NCBI GenBank assembly: GCA_039707655.1
Contig: CM077666.1
Span: 400,477,886-400,541,885 of the forward strand
Direction of reading: 5' to 3'
DNA length: 64,000 bases
DNA from: Elymus sibiricus
Taxonomy: Eukaryota > Streptophyta > Magnoliopsida > Poales > Poaceae
Below, one piece after another: positions 1 through 10,388 of this stretch (the first letter of the stretch is position 1; each line of letters starts with the position of its first letter). Below the pieces are notes generated by a model. It saw only the letters and a list, made by a program, of their open reading frames with translations, ran no database searches and was not told where the DNA came from. Position numbers and translations under genes: made by a program.

Positions 1-236
1 CATATATACAGAAGATGTTCCCTAGGTTTTGGATGCGGAAAACTAGCTACTCACGCCTCTCTTCTTTGAATAGGAGGTGTGAGTGGATGTGTTCCAAATG
101 GAGCATAACAAAAGCTCCTGAACCGGATGGCTTCCCGACAAAGTTTTCTTAGAACTTCTGGGATGTCAATAAGGACCATCTTTTGGGATTATTCGGTCCT
201 TTACAAGATGGACACCTTGATTTGTTCAAGCTTAAT
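1..236 (+). pseudogene. LINE reverse transcriptase fragment, first piece
   Basis: This is the 5' visible part of a non-LTR retrotransposon reverse transcriptase. Around 108-137 the plus strand encodes a variant of the LINE block KAPGPDGFP, here KAPEPDGFP, followed, with frame changes, by residues like FWDV and LDLFKLN. The coding phase is not continuous, so it is a relic. It is cut at 236 by element A; the next LINE residues resume at 9990 after a repeated TTAAT. The start of the LINE lies outside the window. It could be any Triticeae LINE lineage; the class is clear but not the family. Confidence 0.75.
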
Positions 237-1814
237 TGAAAGCACATTTGCTCCCTTGGTGGTTTTGGTAATTCATAACAACATATATCTCATTGAACTA
301 ATGTCCATTTAAGATTAAGATTTCAGGATGTTCAATGATTGGCATAGCATGGACTAGAGATGTGGACCCCTCAAAATGCTAAGGACAAGGATTGGCAAAG
401 GATCAAGACTCTACATTTTTGGTTTAGTGATCCAAGATCACATTGAGTCCATAGGAAAGCCAATACTATTAAAAGGAGATGAGGTGTTGCTTAATGGTCC
501 TTTTGCTCAAGTGCTTAGTGACAGTATTCCTAAACCCTCAACCACTCTCTCTACCCAAATATGTCCTAAACCTAAAGTCCAACTCGGCCCCACCGAAACT
601 TCCAATCCGGCCCCACCGAGTTCATCCAAGACTTAGCCACTGCCAAACCCTAACAAATCGGATCCACCGAAATGGATCTCGGTCCCACCGAGATGGCCTT
701 GCCAACTCTCTGTAATCGGTTGCATTCACTTCGGTCTCACCGAGTTATGCATATCGGTCTCACCGAGATGGCTTGCCAACTCTCTGTTGCCTTATTGCTT
801 CACTTCGGTCCTACCGAGTTGATGCAATCGGTGCCACCGAGATGAGGATTGCCCTAGCCATTGCACTTCGGTCCATCCGAGTTGTTCGTATCGGTCCCAC
901 CGAGATTCCTAAAGTTCATATCTTTTACACAGTTCGGTGCTACCGAGATGATCGTTTCGGTGCCACCGAGTTGGGTCAAAAGTGTGTAACGGTTGGATTT
1001 TGTGTGGAGGCTATATATACCCCTCCACCCCCTCCTTCTCAGTAAGGAGAGCCATCAGAACGTGCCTACACTTCCACCATTCATTTTCTGAGAGAGAACC
1101 ACCTACTCATGTGTTGAGATCAAGATATTCCATTCCTACCATTTGAACCTTGATCTCTAGCCTTTCCCAAGTTGCTTTCCACTCAAATCCCTCTTCCACC
1201 ATAGCCAAATCTGTGAGGAGTGTTTGAGTGCTGGGAAGACTATCATTTGAAGCACAAGAGCAAGGAGTTCATCAACAACACACCATCTATTACCTTTTGG
1301 AGAGTGGTGTCTCCTAGATTGGTTAGGTGTCGCTTGGGAGCCTCCAACATGCTGTGGAGTTGAACCAAGAAGTTTGTAAGGGCAAGGAGATCGCCTACTT
1401 CGTGAAGATCTACCCCGAGTGAGGCTAGTCCTTCGTGGACGTAAGCCATGGTGGAATAGACAAGGTTGCTTCTTCGTGGACCCTTCGTGGGTGGAGCCCT
1501 CCGTGGACTCGCGCAGCCGTTACCCTTCGTGGGTTGAAGTCTCCATCAACGTGGACGTACGATAGCACCACCTATCGGAACCACGCCAAAAACCACCGTG
1601 TCTTCATTGCGTTTGAAATCTCCAATCCCTCCTTTACATACATATGCAATTGCTTACATTCCGCTGTTATATACTATTAGAATTGCATGTGTAGGGTGAT
1701 GCTTGACATGTACTATTGCTAAAATCTGCCTACAACTAAAATCTGGGAAAAGGTTAGGTTTTATTTGGTCAAGTAGTCTAATCACCCCCCTCTAGACATA
1801 CTTTCGATCCTACA
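237..1814 (+). repeat. 5' LTR of element A
   Basis: 1578 bp, TG...CA. Compared by eye with the 3' LTR it differs by scattered substitutions and small indels (for example one shorter CAA run near 290). A TATA-like stretch (gctatatatacccc) lies near 1010-1025, so transcription probably starts shortly downstream. Short open frames inside it are not genes. Confidence 0.93.
583..972. repeat. Array of CTCGGT-N3-ACCGAG palindromes in the element A 5' LTR
   Basis: About twelve copies of an interrupted palindrome, typically CTCGGTCCCACCGAG or TTCGGTGCCACCGAG, occur in roughly 390 bp upstream of the TATA-like box. The arms vary at the edges but the CGGT-N3-ACCG core is kept in most copies. The same array is in the 3' LTR at about 8760-9149 and in the truncated LTR at 45322. 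Palindrome clusters are a known feature of Sirevirus LTRs; a regulatory role is inferred. Confidence 0.85.
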
Positions 1815-1816
1815 AG

Positions 1817-1829
1817 TGGTATCAGAGCT
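1817..1829 (+). other. Primer binding site of element A
   Basis: TGGTATCAGAGCT lies two bases after the 5' LTR. This matches the 3' end complement of plant initiator tRNA-Met and is standard for Copia elements. Confidence 0.92.
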
Positions 1830-1898
1830 TTGGTCTCCGTAAGCCTTGATTTCCATAGCTTTGGTGATCATAGCCTTGGTTTCACAACCTAGGAGAGT

Positions 1899-3899
1899 AT
1901 GGCATCTAGTGAGAGTAACTATCACCGTAGAGGTCCATATTTTGATGGTACAAACTTTGCTAGTTGGAAACATAAGATGAAAATGCATATTCTTGGTCAT
2001 AACCCTGCCGTTTGGGCTGTTGTTCGTGTTGGCTTGCAAGGTGACTTCTTTGAGGATGGCAAGGAACCGGATCGTGAAGCAACCCCGGAAGAATTGAAGA
2101 TGTTGCAATACAATGCTCAAGCTTTTGACATTCTATTCAACGGTCTATGTCCCGAAAAATTCAACAAAATCAGCCGCCTTGAGAATGCAAAGGAAATTTG
2201 GGATACTTTGGTTGATATGCATGAGGGTACCGAATCCGTCAAGGAATCTAAGTTGGATGTGCTCCAAAGTCAACTTGATAAGTTCAAGATGAAGGATGGT
2301 GAAGGAGTCGCAGAGATGTACTCTAGGCTTGCTCTCATCACAAATGAGATTGCCGGCTTAGGAAGTGAAGAGATGACCGACAAATTCATCATCAAAAAGA
2401 TACTTAGAGCTTTGGATGGAAAATATGATACCGTCTGCACATTGATCCAAATGATGCCAAATTACAAAGATCTCAAGCCCACGGAAGTCATTGGAAGGAT
2501 TGTCGCTCATGAAATGTCACTCAAGGACAAAGAAGAGCTGCACAACAAGTCAAGTGGTGCTTACAAAGCCTCAACCGATGCTCCAACAACTTCAAGTGAC
2601 CAGCTAGTATCCAATGAATAGATTAGCCTAATGGTGAAAAGGTTCAACAAGTTCTACAAGAACAAAGGAAAAGAAAGAAACTCTAGCTCAAGACACTATG
2701 AGAGAAGATCATCAAGTCGTGACCGTAATTGCTACAATTGTGGAAAGCCTGGACACTACTCAAATGAGTGTACGGCTCCCTACAAGAGAAGAGACGAATC
2801 ACCAAGAGGAAGACATAGAAGAGATGAATCACCTTGTAAGGAGAGAAGGAGTAGAGATGATTATTATGAACGAAGACACTCTCGAAGAAGTAAGGATTCA
2901 GAGAGAAAGGACAAGTCATCAAGGAGCTACACAAGAAGAAGACATCAAGCTCATGTTGGTGAATGGGTTTTCGGCTCCGACTCCGACAACCACTCCGAGA
3001 GAAGTTGTCACTCCGACTCCGACTATAGACAAGATGAAGGTGTTGCCGGACTTGCACTTGTGTCATCCAACTCCTATGATCTATTTGACTCACCAAATGA
3101 AGGAATTGGAAGATGCTTCATGGCAAAAGGCCCCAAGGTATCACACCCCGAGTATCTTGATTTTAATAGTGATGAAGATGATTTGCTTGGTGATGATGAT
3201 TTACTTGTTGATAGGGCTAATAATGTGAGCTATGATGAAAATGCTAGTAATCATGATAGTCAAGAGGAAACGAGTGACAATGCTATGAAGAAGATTGAGC
3301 GCCCAACTAAAGAACTAAATGCTCTTAAGTTAGCTCATGAAACAACTCAAGAGGATCATAGAGAACTTCTAAGAACTCATGAGAAGCTATGCTTCGAGAA
3401 GCTAAATTTAGAGCAAGAGCATGAGTTTCTTAAAGCTATCAATGACGATCTTTGAAAGAAGAGTTCTTCATATCTTGCCAAACGTTTACTGTTGTCTACC
3501 TTTATGCCACAAGTTAAACCTAAGCAAACTAACAACAAGGGTAAAAATGGTTCTACCTCTAGTAGTAACAATAACAATGCTAAATCCAATGTTGTTGCTT
3601 CTAGTAGTTCTATTGATTCCACTAATGATTCTCTTAGCCAAGTTACACTTGAGCAAGAAAATATGCTATTGAAAGGAATTATAGAAAAAGGTGTCTACAA
3701 GAGTCTTGCCGGGAGTAAACAATTTGAGGAAATTGTACGCAAGCAAGGAAGGCACCGGAAGAACCAAGGTGTTGGTTTTGAACGAAAGTTCAATGCCGAT
3801 GGATTTGAGTGGGAAAAAGGTCAATACCCCAAGACGAAGTTTGTTCCGCAACAAGAGAAGTATGATCCTACTTCCTTCAAGGGAACACAAGCTCAATAA
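1899..3899 (+). pseudogene. gag of element A, one frame broken by two stop codons
   Basis: One reading frame runs from ATG 1899 to TAA 3897-3899 and is interrupted by TAG at 2619-2621 and TGA at 3453-3455. The N-terminal part (about residues 1-215) is a Copia-type (UBN2-like) capsid region. A CCHC zinc knuckle, CYNCGKPGHYSNEC, lies near 2731-2772 and is intact. It is surrounded by Arg/Ser/Lys-rich sequence suited to nucleic-acid binding, then an acidic and probably coiled-coil stretch. The TGA sits where a CGA codon would restore continuity, so it looks like a C-to-T change. Without readthrough the first product is 240 residues. Gag would form the particle that packages RNA. No protease follows. 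Confidence 0.8.
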
Positions 3900-4912
3900 G
3901 ACCTTTCACCACAAGACCACAAGCTAAAAGGCAAGGACAAGCTTCAAGAAGAAATTGATTCATTTGAAGAAGCTCCTCAAGCCAAGGTCAAGTGGGTTCC
4001 CAAGACTTCATCAAGTTCTACTTCATCGAGTGCTACTACAACTCCAAGGATTCCCATCAAGTTGATGTGGGTCCAAAAGAAAAAGAACGAGAGAGTTCTT
4101 GAGGGTGACTCCGCCAACAAACTTCACTCATATTCTTTATGGCAAGGACTTGTGCCACCAACTTCCACATTTTGCACTAGTTCATGGAGTCACAAATCCT
4201 CTTGTTGGTAAGGCAAGGGGCAAGGTAATCAATGCATTCATGGACATCATCATATGTGTATTTCACTCTATGTCTATGGATATCCTTGTATGTTCCTTGT
4301 GTGGGACTAACCCATGTAGGTATTGAAAGCACAAAACTCCAAAGGATTGCTCCCAACTTTTGATGGTCTACATCAACATTGAGCATCCGCATCTTCAACA
4401 TCTACATGAAGTCATCATCGACAAAACCCAAGGTTAGTTCAACCCTCTTAAGGGGGATATCGCATCTAGGGGGAGCTTTGCTCTAAAAACTGAGCTAAAG
4501 CAACTCTAGTGGTGTGAACACATTAATGCTTTATGTAAAAGTGGTAACCCCACTTGTGCTTAAACGATGAGTATGACCTATGATCAAATGTTCTCATTTG
4601 GCTCCTAAGTCAATATACTCATATATAGATGACCTAGTCATCGCCATTGCTTGATAGATGCTAGAATTGGTTGTGCATGTTTGATACATATTTCTTTTGC
4701 TATCTTATTGTGTGAGCATGTTGATTTGCATGTTTTCATCATTCGAGGACATCCATTTGTTGTTTTGATTGTCTTGGTTTTTCTGGCCAAGTGGATGTAC
4801 AAGAATGCCTAAGAACCTTCTCTAGCTATCTATGCTTTCTTGTCTCAAATTCTATTATTGCTGCATCACAAAAATTGAACAAGTCATTTTCGGACCCTCC
4901 GGGTGAGGAGCA
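3900..4912 (+). other. Element A internal region without pol
   Basis: The first few hundred bases still read as a low-complexity Ser/Thr/Pro/Lys gag tail in one frame. After that I see no protease, integrase or polymerase motifs on either strand. Purine tracts of the type TAGGGGGAGC occur near 4449-4475 and resemble the polypurine tract by the 3' LTR. This is the expected position of pol, so a large deletion or replacement has occurred. Confidence 0.65.
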
Positions 4913-5720
4913 CTCGGAGCCACCGATCTGAAAGGGCTGAACCTCCAAAACCTTCTAATTGATTTCGGTCAGACCAACCTACTCAAACTCGGTCGAACCG
5001 AAAGCATTTAGACTGATCTAGGCTTTCATCTCGGTGCTACCGATTAGACCAACTCGGTTGGACCGAGTTGCTGTAACTGCAAGCAGTTGCACGTCTCGGT
5101 GCTACCGATTTGTTCCACTCGGTGCCACCGATAGCACATGGGTATATATTCCCAGCGAACCGTGCGGTTGAAAATTTCTTCAAACGTCACGCGCCCGCGC
5201 CCCATTGCTGCCACCCCTTTGGTCTTCGGATCGTCGCCGTCGTCTCCAGCGCGCCCTCGCCGCAGGATTCCGTCGCCGTCAACGGAAATCTCCACCGCCG
5301 TTGCCGCTGTAGAGAAACTCCACCGAGTTAGGGTGAGTTTCGATCCCTTTCGTGCTTCCCTTTTCCGATTCAATGCACGATTGGATTGCCTGTAATCTTG
5401 CCACGAATGCAATCCTCTTTCCACCAGATTAGTTCGTTTGAACGAAATTCGAGCAAAAATTTTAGGGTTATGTTTCCGCCGAATGCATCTCGGACCGACC
5501 GAATAGGAATTTTCGGTGCCACCAATTTGGCCCTGGCCATAGCACTAGTACATCTCGGTGCCACCGAGTTGTGCGAATCGGTGAGACCAAAAGTGAATCT
5601 TAGTGAAACCCTAGCATCTCGGAGCCACCGAAACCCATCTCGGTCTGACCGAAATGGCGTGCCATGTCTCTGTAGTGTGTTTCGGCGTCACCGAGATTAC
5701 CAACTCGGTCCATCCGAACT
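4913..5720. repeat. Second cluster of CGGT-N3-ACCG palindromes, upstream of ORF3 of element A
   Basis: At least a dozen copies of the LTR palindrome recur here, for example near 4913, 5028, 5053, 5094, 5118, 5553, 5613, 5636 and 5680. They surround a short GC-rich stretch at 5160-5340 that looks like a leader, including a TATA-like gggtatatattcc near 5140. This suggests a promoter for the downstream ORF separate from the LTR promoter; that role is inferred. Confidence 0.75.
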
Positions 5721-5839
5721 GCATTCTGTGAAAACCTAGAACTAAAGTTTGAACTCAACTTTTTGAAAAACTATCTGCTTTTTGTGATGACTCATCTACT
5801 CTACCTATACCCATCTATTCACAGGGTTAGCTCAGCAAG

Positions 5840-7432
5840 ATGTCTGATGTCAGTGACAGTCAAAACAGGTCAGAGCAGCATGAAGAACAAAGTGAAGGAT
5901 CAAGCCATAATGAAAGTTTCTATGAGGGAGAGAGAAGCTCTCCAGATCTTCCTAAAGCTGCAACCAGAACACGGAAGAAGAAAACCTCAGACAGTGAGGA
6001 TGAGGACTTTGTTGCAAGTGAAGCTGCAACCAAGAAAAAGCGAGTAGTGCTTGCCAAGGAGTACAACACAAAGCCTACCTCTGTCAAAGAAAGAACTGCT
6101 GTGAGGAAAGTGCCTCAGCAGACAATGCAGAAGCCCAGTGACACAGAGACAACTGCAGGAACAAAGAAGAAGAGAGTAAGGAAATCTTTTGCCCGTGTGA
6201 TTGGCAGACCTACTATGATGATTGAAGAGGAAGAAGAGGAGGAGGATGAGCCAGCTGCTGCACCCCCTGCAAAAGCACAGAAGCTCATGTCTGATGCAAT
6301 CAAGACTGCTGCACCTCCCAAGTCAAAGCCTAAGGCACCAGCACCCAAGAGGTCAACCAGAAACATATCAGCTGCAGAGAAGAACAAGGCCCCAGTGCCT
6401 GAATCAAATGTTGATGAAGAGCCTCTAGTGCTCAGAAAGTTGAAGCCAAAGATTCCAGACCATGACAACGCACACCCAGTAGCAGAAAACATGACGTTGA
6501 GAAAGGACAAAGGACTGCGTCAATGGAGATTGTCAGATCCTTATGCTATCAGAAGAAGGACTGCTTGTGATTATCGTTTTCACACCCGTGAACAACAGGA
6601 CTTTTATGAGACAGTATTGCTTGACAAGAAGCCCATAGCCAGTGACATGAAGTGGGTGGACTGGGAATACATCGATGAGAATGAGGATTACTTTCCCCAT
6701 GTCCATGAAAGCTTCAGAATTGCAGGTGTTGATGAATTTGTTGGAAAGAAGTTGACCAAGTGGAATGATGAGATGATCATGCAATTCTACTCTACTGCTC
6801 ATTTTTATCCAGATGGCAGAATAGTGTGGATGACTGAGGGTATAAGATACCAGTCTACCATATCTGAGTGGGCAAATCTTCTTGGTGCACCCAAGGAAGA
6901 GGAGGATGACATTGACATATATGCCAAGCTCAAGATGGATCACAACTCTATGGCCAACATGTACACTGCAATTCCTCAGAAGGATCTTGAAACACACAAG
7001 CTTGGATCAGTGAAGCATTTGCTACCAGGTCTGGCCACCTCAAACACAATCTTGCGGTACACCTTGTTACCCAAGTCAGGCGATGATAAGATGATTCGTG
7101 GCCACTCCATCAACTTGCTGCACTTATTTGATACTCCTCAGAAATTCAAGGTGATGAGCCTGATAGTAGAGACTATCAAGAGTACAGCAGCAAATCAGAA
7201 GAGATCGTGTGGTTATGCTCCACATATTCAGTTGTTGATAAATTCCAAGGTTGGAACCAACACGTATCTTCTTGATCGAGAGCATTTGCCACTCCGTCCA
7301 GAGTTTGAGGACAACGTCATAGTGATGGATTCTTCGCATCCCACTTCTGCACAAGCTCAAGAGGAAATCCGCAAAGCCCAAGAAGCTAAAGCAGCTCAGG
7401 AAGCAGCAGCTCCCAATGCAATATCTGCTTGA
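5840..7432 (+). CDS. ORF3 of element A: putative plant transposon protein (Sirevirus env-like position)
   Basis: An uninterrupted 530-codon frame starts at ATG 5840, just after a candidate splice acceptor (ctattcacag). Residues 1-200 are charged, Lys/Ser/Glu-rich and disordered-looking with an acidic run. Residues about 240-480 form a globular block related to the product at 27759-29540: both have FY.T.HF followed by a WMT motif, and similar spacing of Trp and Asp residues. In Pfam terms this resembles the 'putative plant transposon protein' domain; its biochemical function is unknown to me. The position between the pol site and the 3' LTR is where Sireviruses carry an env-like ORF. I see no obvious signal peptide or transmembrane helix, so a membrane role is not supported. 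The C terminus probably continues in another frame (7416-7868). Confidence 0.8.
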   Translation: MSDVSDSQNRSEQHEEQSEGSSHNESFYEGERSSPDLPKAATRTRKKKTSDSEDEDFVASEAATKKKRVVLAKEYNTKPTSVKERTAVRKVPQQTMQKPSDTETTAGTKKKRVRKSFARVIGRPTMMIEEEEEEEDEPAAAPPAKAQKLMSDAIKTAAPPKSKPKAPAPKRSTRNISAAEKNKAPVPESNVDEEPLVLRKLKPKIPDHDNAHPVAENMTLRKDKGLRQWRLSDPYAIRRRTACDYRFHTREQQDFYETVLLDKKPIASDMKWVDWEYIDENEDYFPHVHESFRIAGVDEFVGKKLTKWNDEMIMQFYSTAHFYPDGRIVWMTEGIRYQSTISEWANLLGAPKEEEDDIDIYAKLKMDHNSMANMYTAIPQKDLETHKLGSVKHLLPGLATSNTILRYTLLPKSGDDKMIRGHSINLLHLFDTPQKFKVMSLIVETIKSTAANQKRSCGYAPHIQLLINSKVGTNTYLLDREHLPLRPEFEDNVIVMDSSHPTSAQAQEEIRKAQEAKAAQEAAAPNAISA

Positions 7433-7868
7433 AGCCACTCTGAGGATTGAGCGAAGTCTGGCCAACCTCACCCAGACCCAGGCTAGTTTTGAGCGGATCA
7501 TTGAGACCAAATTTCATGATTTGAATGTCAAAGTGACAGAGATTCAGACCACAGTGGAACAGCTGCAAGGTGATGTTGATGCTGTCAAGCAATCCAGATC
7601 AGATGACAGTGAAGATGAGAGACCGACCACAGAGCAGTTTCAGCAAGTGCCTAGGGCTGCCAGGTCAGCTGCGATACCAGTTGTGGATCCACGGACCACA
7701 GTATCTGCACCAGCCGCCACAGCCACAGTGCCACAGCAGGTCTCCACTCCTCCAGTCCAGCAGTCATCAGCAGAAGCATTCGTGGACGCTCTCATCTCAA
7801 CGCCATCTACGCACACCGGAGCCGCCAGCAGAAGATCGCCTTCAGGAGCTTCGGAGGACCGTGCCTAG
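7416..7868 (+). pseudogene. C-terminal extension of ORF3 in a shifted frame
   Basis: This 150-codon open frame overlaps the end of ORF3 in the next frame. It begins with a heptad-like helical stretch (about residues 5-60, Leu/Ile/Val spaced for a coiled coil), then a Pro/Thr/Ser/Gln-rich tail. Its composition suits a continuation of ORF3, so a single-base indel near 7380-7430 probably split one protein of about 670 residues. The alternative is normal overlap with frameshifting, which I cannot test here. Confidence 0.5.
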
Positions 7869-8392
7869 AGAGTCGATTAGTGCTATACTCATTTGAACTT
7901 TTTGGTACTTGTTGCCAAAAGGGGAGAATCTGTATAGATCATAGGCTTCGAGAGAGAGAGTTTCTTGCTTTTGATTTGCTTTGAGAGTTTCATTTGCTAC
8001 TTGTTTGTTTGATGCTACTCCGTTTTATGTGCGCTTGCTACAGTATTCTGTCGTTTATGCTTGTGAGATACTATGTTGATTGATCATATTATTCTTATTG
8101 TGATGTTCCATGTTTATCTTTTTCATTATCTTGTATGATCAATTACTTATGTTGGTGATGCGTGCTTATTATTCCAATCTTATCATTTTGCGCTCTCCAC
8201 CAAGATGTATGTGACATGGGAGAGTAACCCATGAGCCTAATCAATTGTGCATTTGCATTCAAACGCAATTTTTTTAATAATGCACAAATTTAGGGGGAGC
8301 TCTCGCTTATCACATACTTCTCAAAGCGACGATGTTTTTCATTTACTTAATCATTTATCGAAGCTTTGATCTATATGTTGTCATCAATTACC
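7869..8392 (+). other. Element A 3' untranslated region with extra polypurine tracts
   Basis: T-rich non-coding sequence. Tracts such as ccaaaaggggaga near 7913 and tttaggggga near 8288 resemble the true tract at 8393. Repeated polypurine tracts near the 3' LTR are a reported Sirevirus trait. Confidence 0.6.
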
Positions 8393-8405
8393 AAAAAGGG
8401 GGAGA
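8393..8405 (+). other. Polypurine tract of element A
   Basis: AAAAAGGGGGAGA lies one base before the 3' LTR. It would prime plus-strand DNA synthesis. Confidence 0.9.
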
Positions 8406-8406
8406 T

Positions 8407-9989
8407 TGAAAGCACATTTGCTCCCTTGGTGGTTTTGGTAATTCATAACAACAACAACATATATCTCATTGAACTAATGTCCATTCAAAATTAAGATTTC
8501 AGGATGTTCAATGATTGGCATGGCATGGACTAGAGATGTGGACCCCCTCAAAATGGTAAGGACAAGGATTGGCAAAGGATCAAGACTCTACATTTTTGGT
8601 TTAGTGATCCAAGATCACATTGAGTCCATAGGAAAGCCAATACTATTAAAAGGGGATGAGGTGTTGCTTAATGGTCCTTTTGTTCAAGTGCTTAGTGACA
8701 GTATTTCTAAACCCTCAACCACTCTCTCTACCCAAATATGTCCTAAACCTAAAGTCCAACTCGGCCCCACCGAAACTTCCAATCCGGCCCCACCGAGTTC
8801 ATCCAAGACTTAGCCACTGCCAAACCCTAACAAATCGGATCCACGGAAATGGATCTCGGTCCCACCGAGATGGCCTTGCCAACACTCTGTAATCGGTTGC
8901 ATTCACTTCGGTCTCACCGAGTTATGCATATCGGTCTCACCGAGATGGCTTGCCAACTCTCTGTTGCCTTATTGCTTCACTTCGGTCCTACCGAGTTGAT
9001 GCAATCGGTGCCACCGAGATGAGGATTGCCCTAGCCATTGCACTTCGGTCCATCCGAGTTGTTCGTATCGGTCCCACCGAGATTCCTAAAGTTCATATCT
9101 TTTACACAGTTCGGTGCTACCGAGATGATCGTTTCGGTGCCACCGAGTTGGGTCAAAAGCGTGTAATGGTTGGATTTTGTGTGGAGGCTATATATACCCC
9201 TCCACCCCCTCCTTCTCAGTAAGGAGAGCCATCAGAACGTGCCTACACTTCCACCATTCATTTTCTGAGAGAGAACCACCTACTCATGTGTTGAGATCAA
9301 GATATTCCATTCCTACCATTTGAACCTTGATCTCTAGCCTTTCCCAAGTTGCTTTCCACTCAAATCCCTCTTCCACCATAGCCAAATCTGTGAGGAGTGT
9401 TTGAGTGCTGGGAAGACTATCATTTGAAGCACAAGAGCAAGGAGTTCATCAACAACACACCATCTATTACCTTTTGGAGAGTGGTGTCTCCTAGATTGGT
9501 TAGGTGTCGCTTGGGAGCCTCCAACATGCTGTGGAGTTGAACCAAGAAGTTTGTAAGGGCAAGGAGATCGCCTACTTCATGATGATCTACCCCGAGTGAG
9601 GCTAGTCCTTCGTGGACGTAAGCCATGGTGGAATAGACAAGGTTGCTTCTTCGTGGATCCTTCGTGGGTGGAGCCCTCCGTGGACTCGCGCAGCCGTTAC
9701 CCTTCATGGGTTGAAGTCTCCATCAACGTGGACGTACGATAGCACCACCTATCGGAACCACGCCAAAAACCACCGTGTCTTCATTGCGTTTGAAATCTCC
9801 AATCCCTCCTTTACATACATATGCAATTGCTTACATTCCGCTGCTATACTATTAGAATTGCATGTGTAGGGTGATGCTTGACATGTACTATTGCTAAAAT
9901 CTGCCTACAACTAAAATCTGGGAAATGGTTAGGTTTTATTTGGTCAAGTAGTCTAATCACCCCCCTCTAGACATACTTTCGATCCTACA
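8407..9989 (+). repeat. 3' LTR of element A
   Basis: 1583 bp, TG...CA, nearly identical to 237-1814 along its whole length, including the palindrome array (8760-9149) and the TATA-like box near 9187-9200. It is followed by TTAAT, the second copy of the target duplication. Confidence 0.93.
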
Positions 9990-10388
9990 TTAATTTCATG
10001 ACATTGTATTGTTGCTTAAGACTAAGGAGGCAGACTGGATCAAGCAGTACAAATCAAGCTATCTCCTTAATGTTGACTTAAAAAATCTCACCAAAAGTTT
10101 TGTCTAATAGGCTCAATGTGGTTGCAAACCATTTGGTTCAACCAATGCAGGCGGCTTTCATGTATGGCAGAAACATCCTGGGTGGTGATCCTTCATGAGA
10201 TTGTTTAGGAGCTATATCGAAAAAGTCGAGTGGTGCGATTTTCAAGATTGGTTACAAGAAGGTTTATGATTTTGGAAAGCATGGGCCCATAATTTTGTGT
10301 CTGGAGGTAGTGTGGCCATTAAAGTCAATGATGACACAGGCCATTAATTTCAAGCAAAAGAGAGACTACGATAATGCGACACACTATT
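9990..10388 (+). pseudogene. LINE reverse transcriptase fragment, middle piece
   Basis: The relic from 1-236 continues after element A. Recognisable blocks include a form of RLN..A..L..P.Q.AF..GRNIL (near 10105-10190) and, near 10294-10380, NFVSGGSVAIKVNDDTGH followed by a degraded LRQGDP-like block. Frameshifts and a stop (TAA in place of a Tyr codon) separate them. At 10384-10388 the sequence CTATT is reached, and the next LINE codons appear at 11982. Confidence 0.75.

Larger units (their letters stand above)
237..9989 (+). mobile_element. Element A: complete non-autonomous Sirevirus-like Copia LTR retrotransposon
   Basis: Two nearly identical LTRs (237-1814 and 8407-9989) each begin TG and end CA. 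The element is flanked by the 5-bp duplication TTAAT at 232-236 and 9990-9994. A primer binding site matching initiator tRNA-Met follows the 5' LTR and a polypurine tract precedes the 3' LTR. Inside are a gag reading frame with an intact zinc knuckle and a long third ORF, but no recognisable protease, integrase, reverse transcriptase or RNase H. An ORF after the pol position, a tRNA-Met primer site, several polypurine tracts and palindrome-rich LTRs fit the Sirevirus (Maximus) branch of Copia. Few differences between LTRs suggest a fairly recent insertion. Movement would have needed enzymes in trans. Confidence 0.9.
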
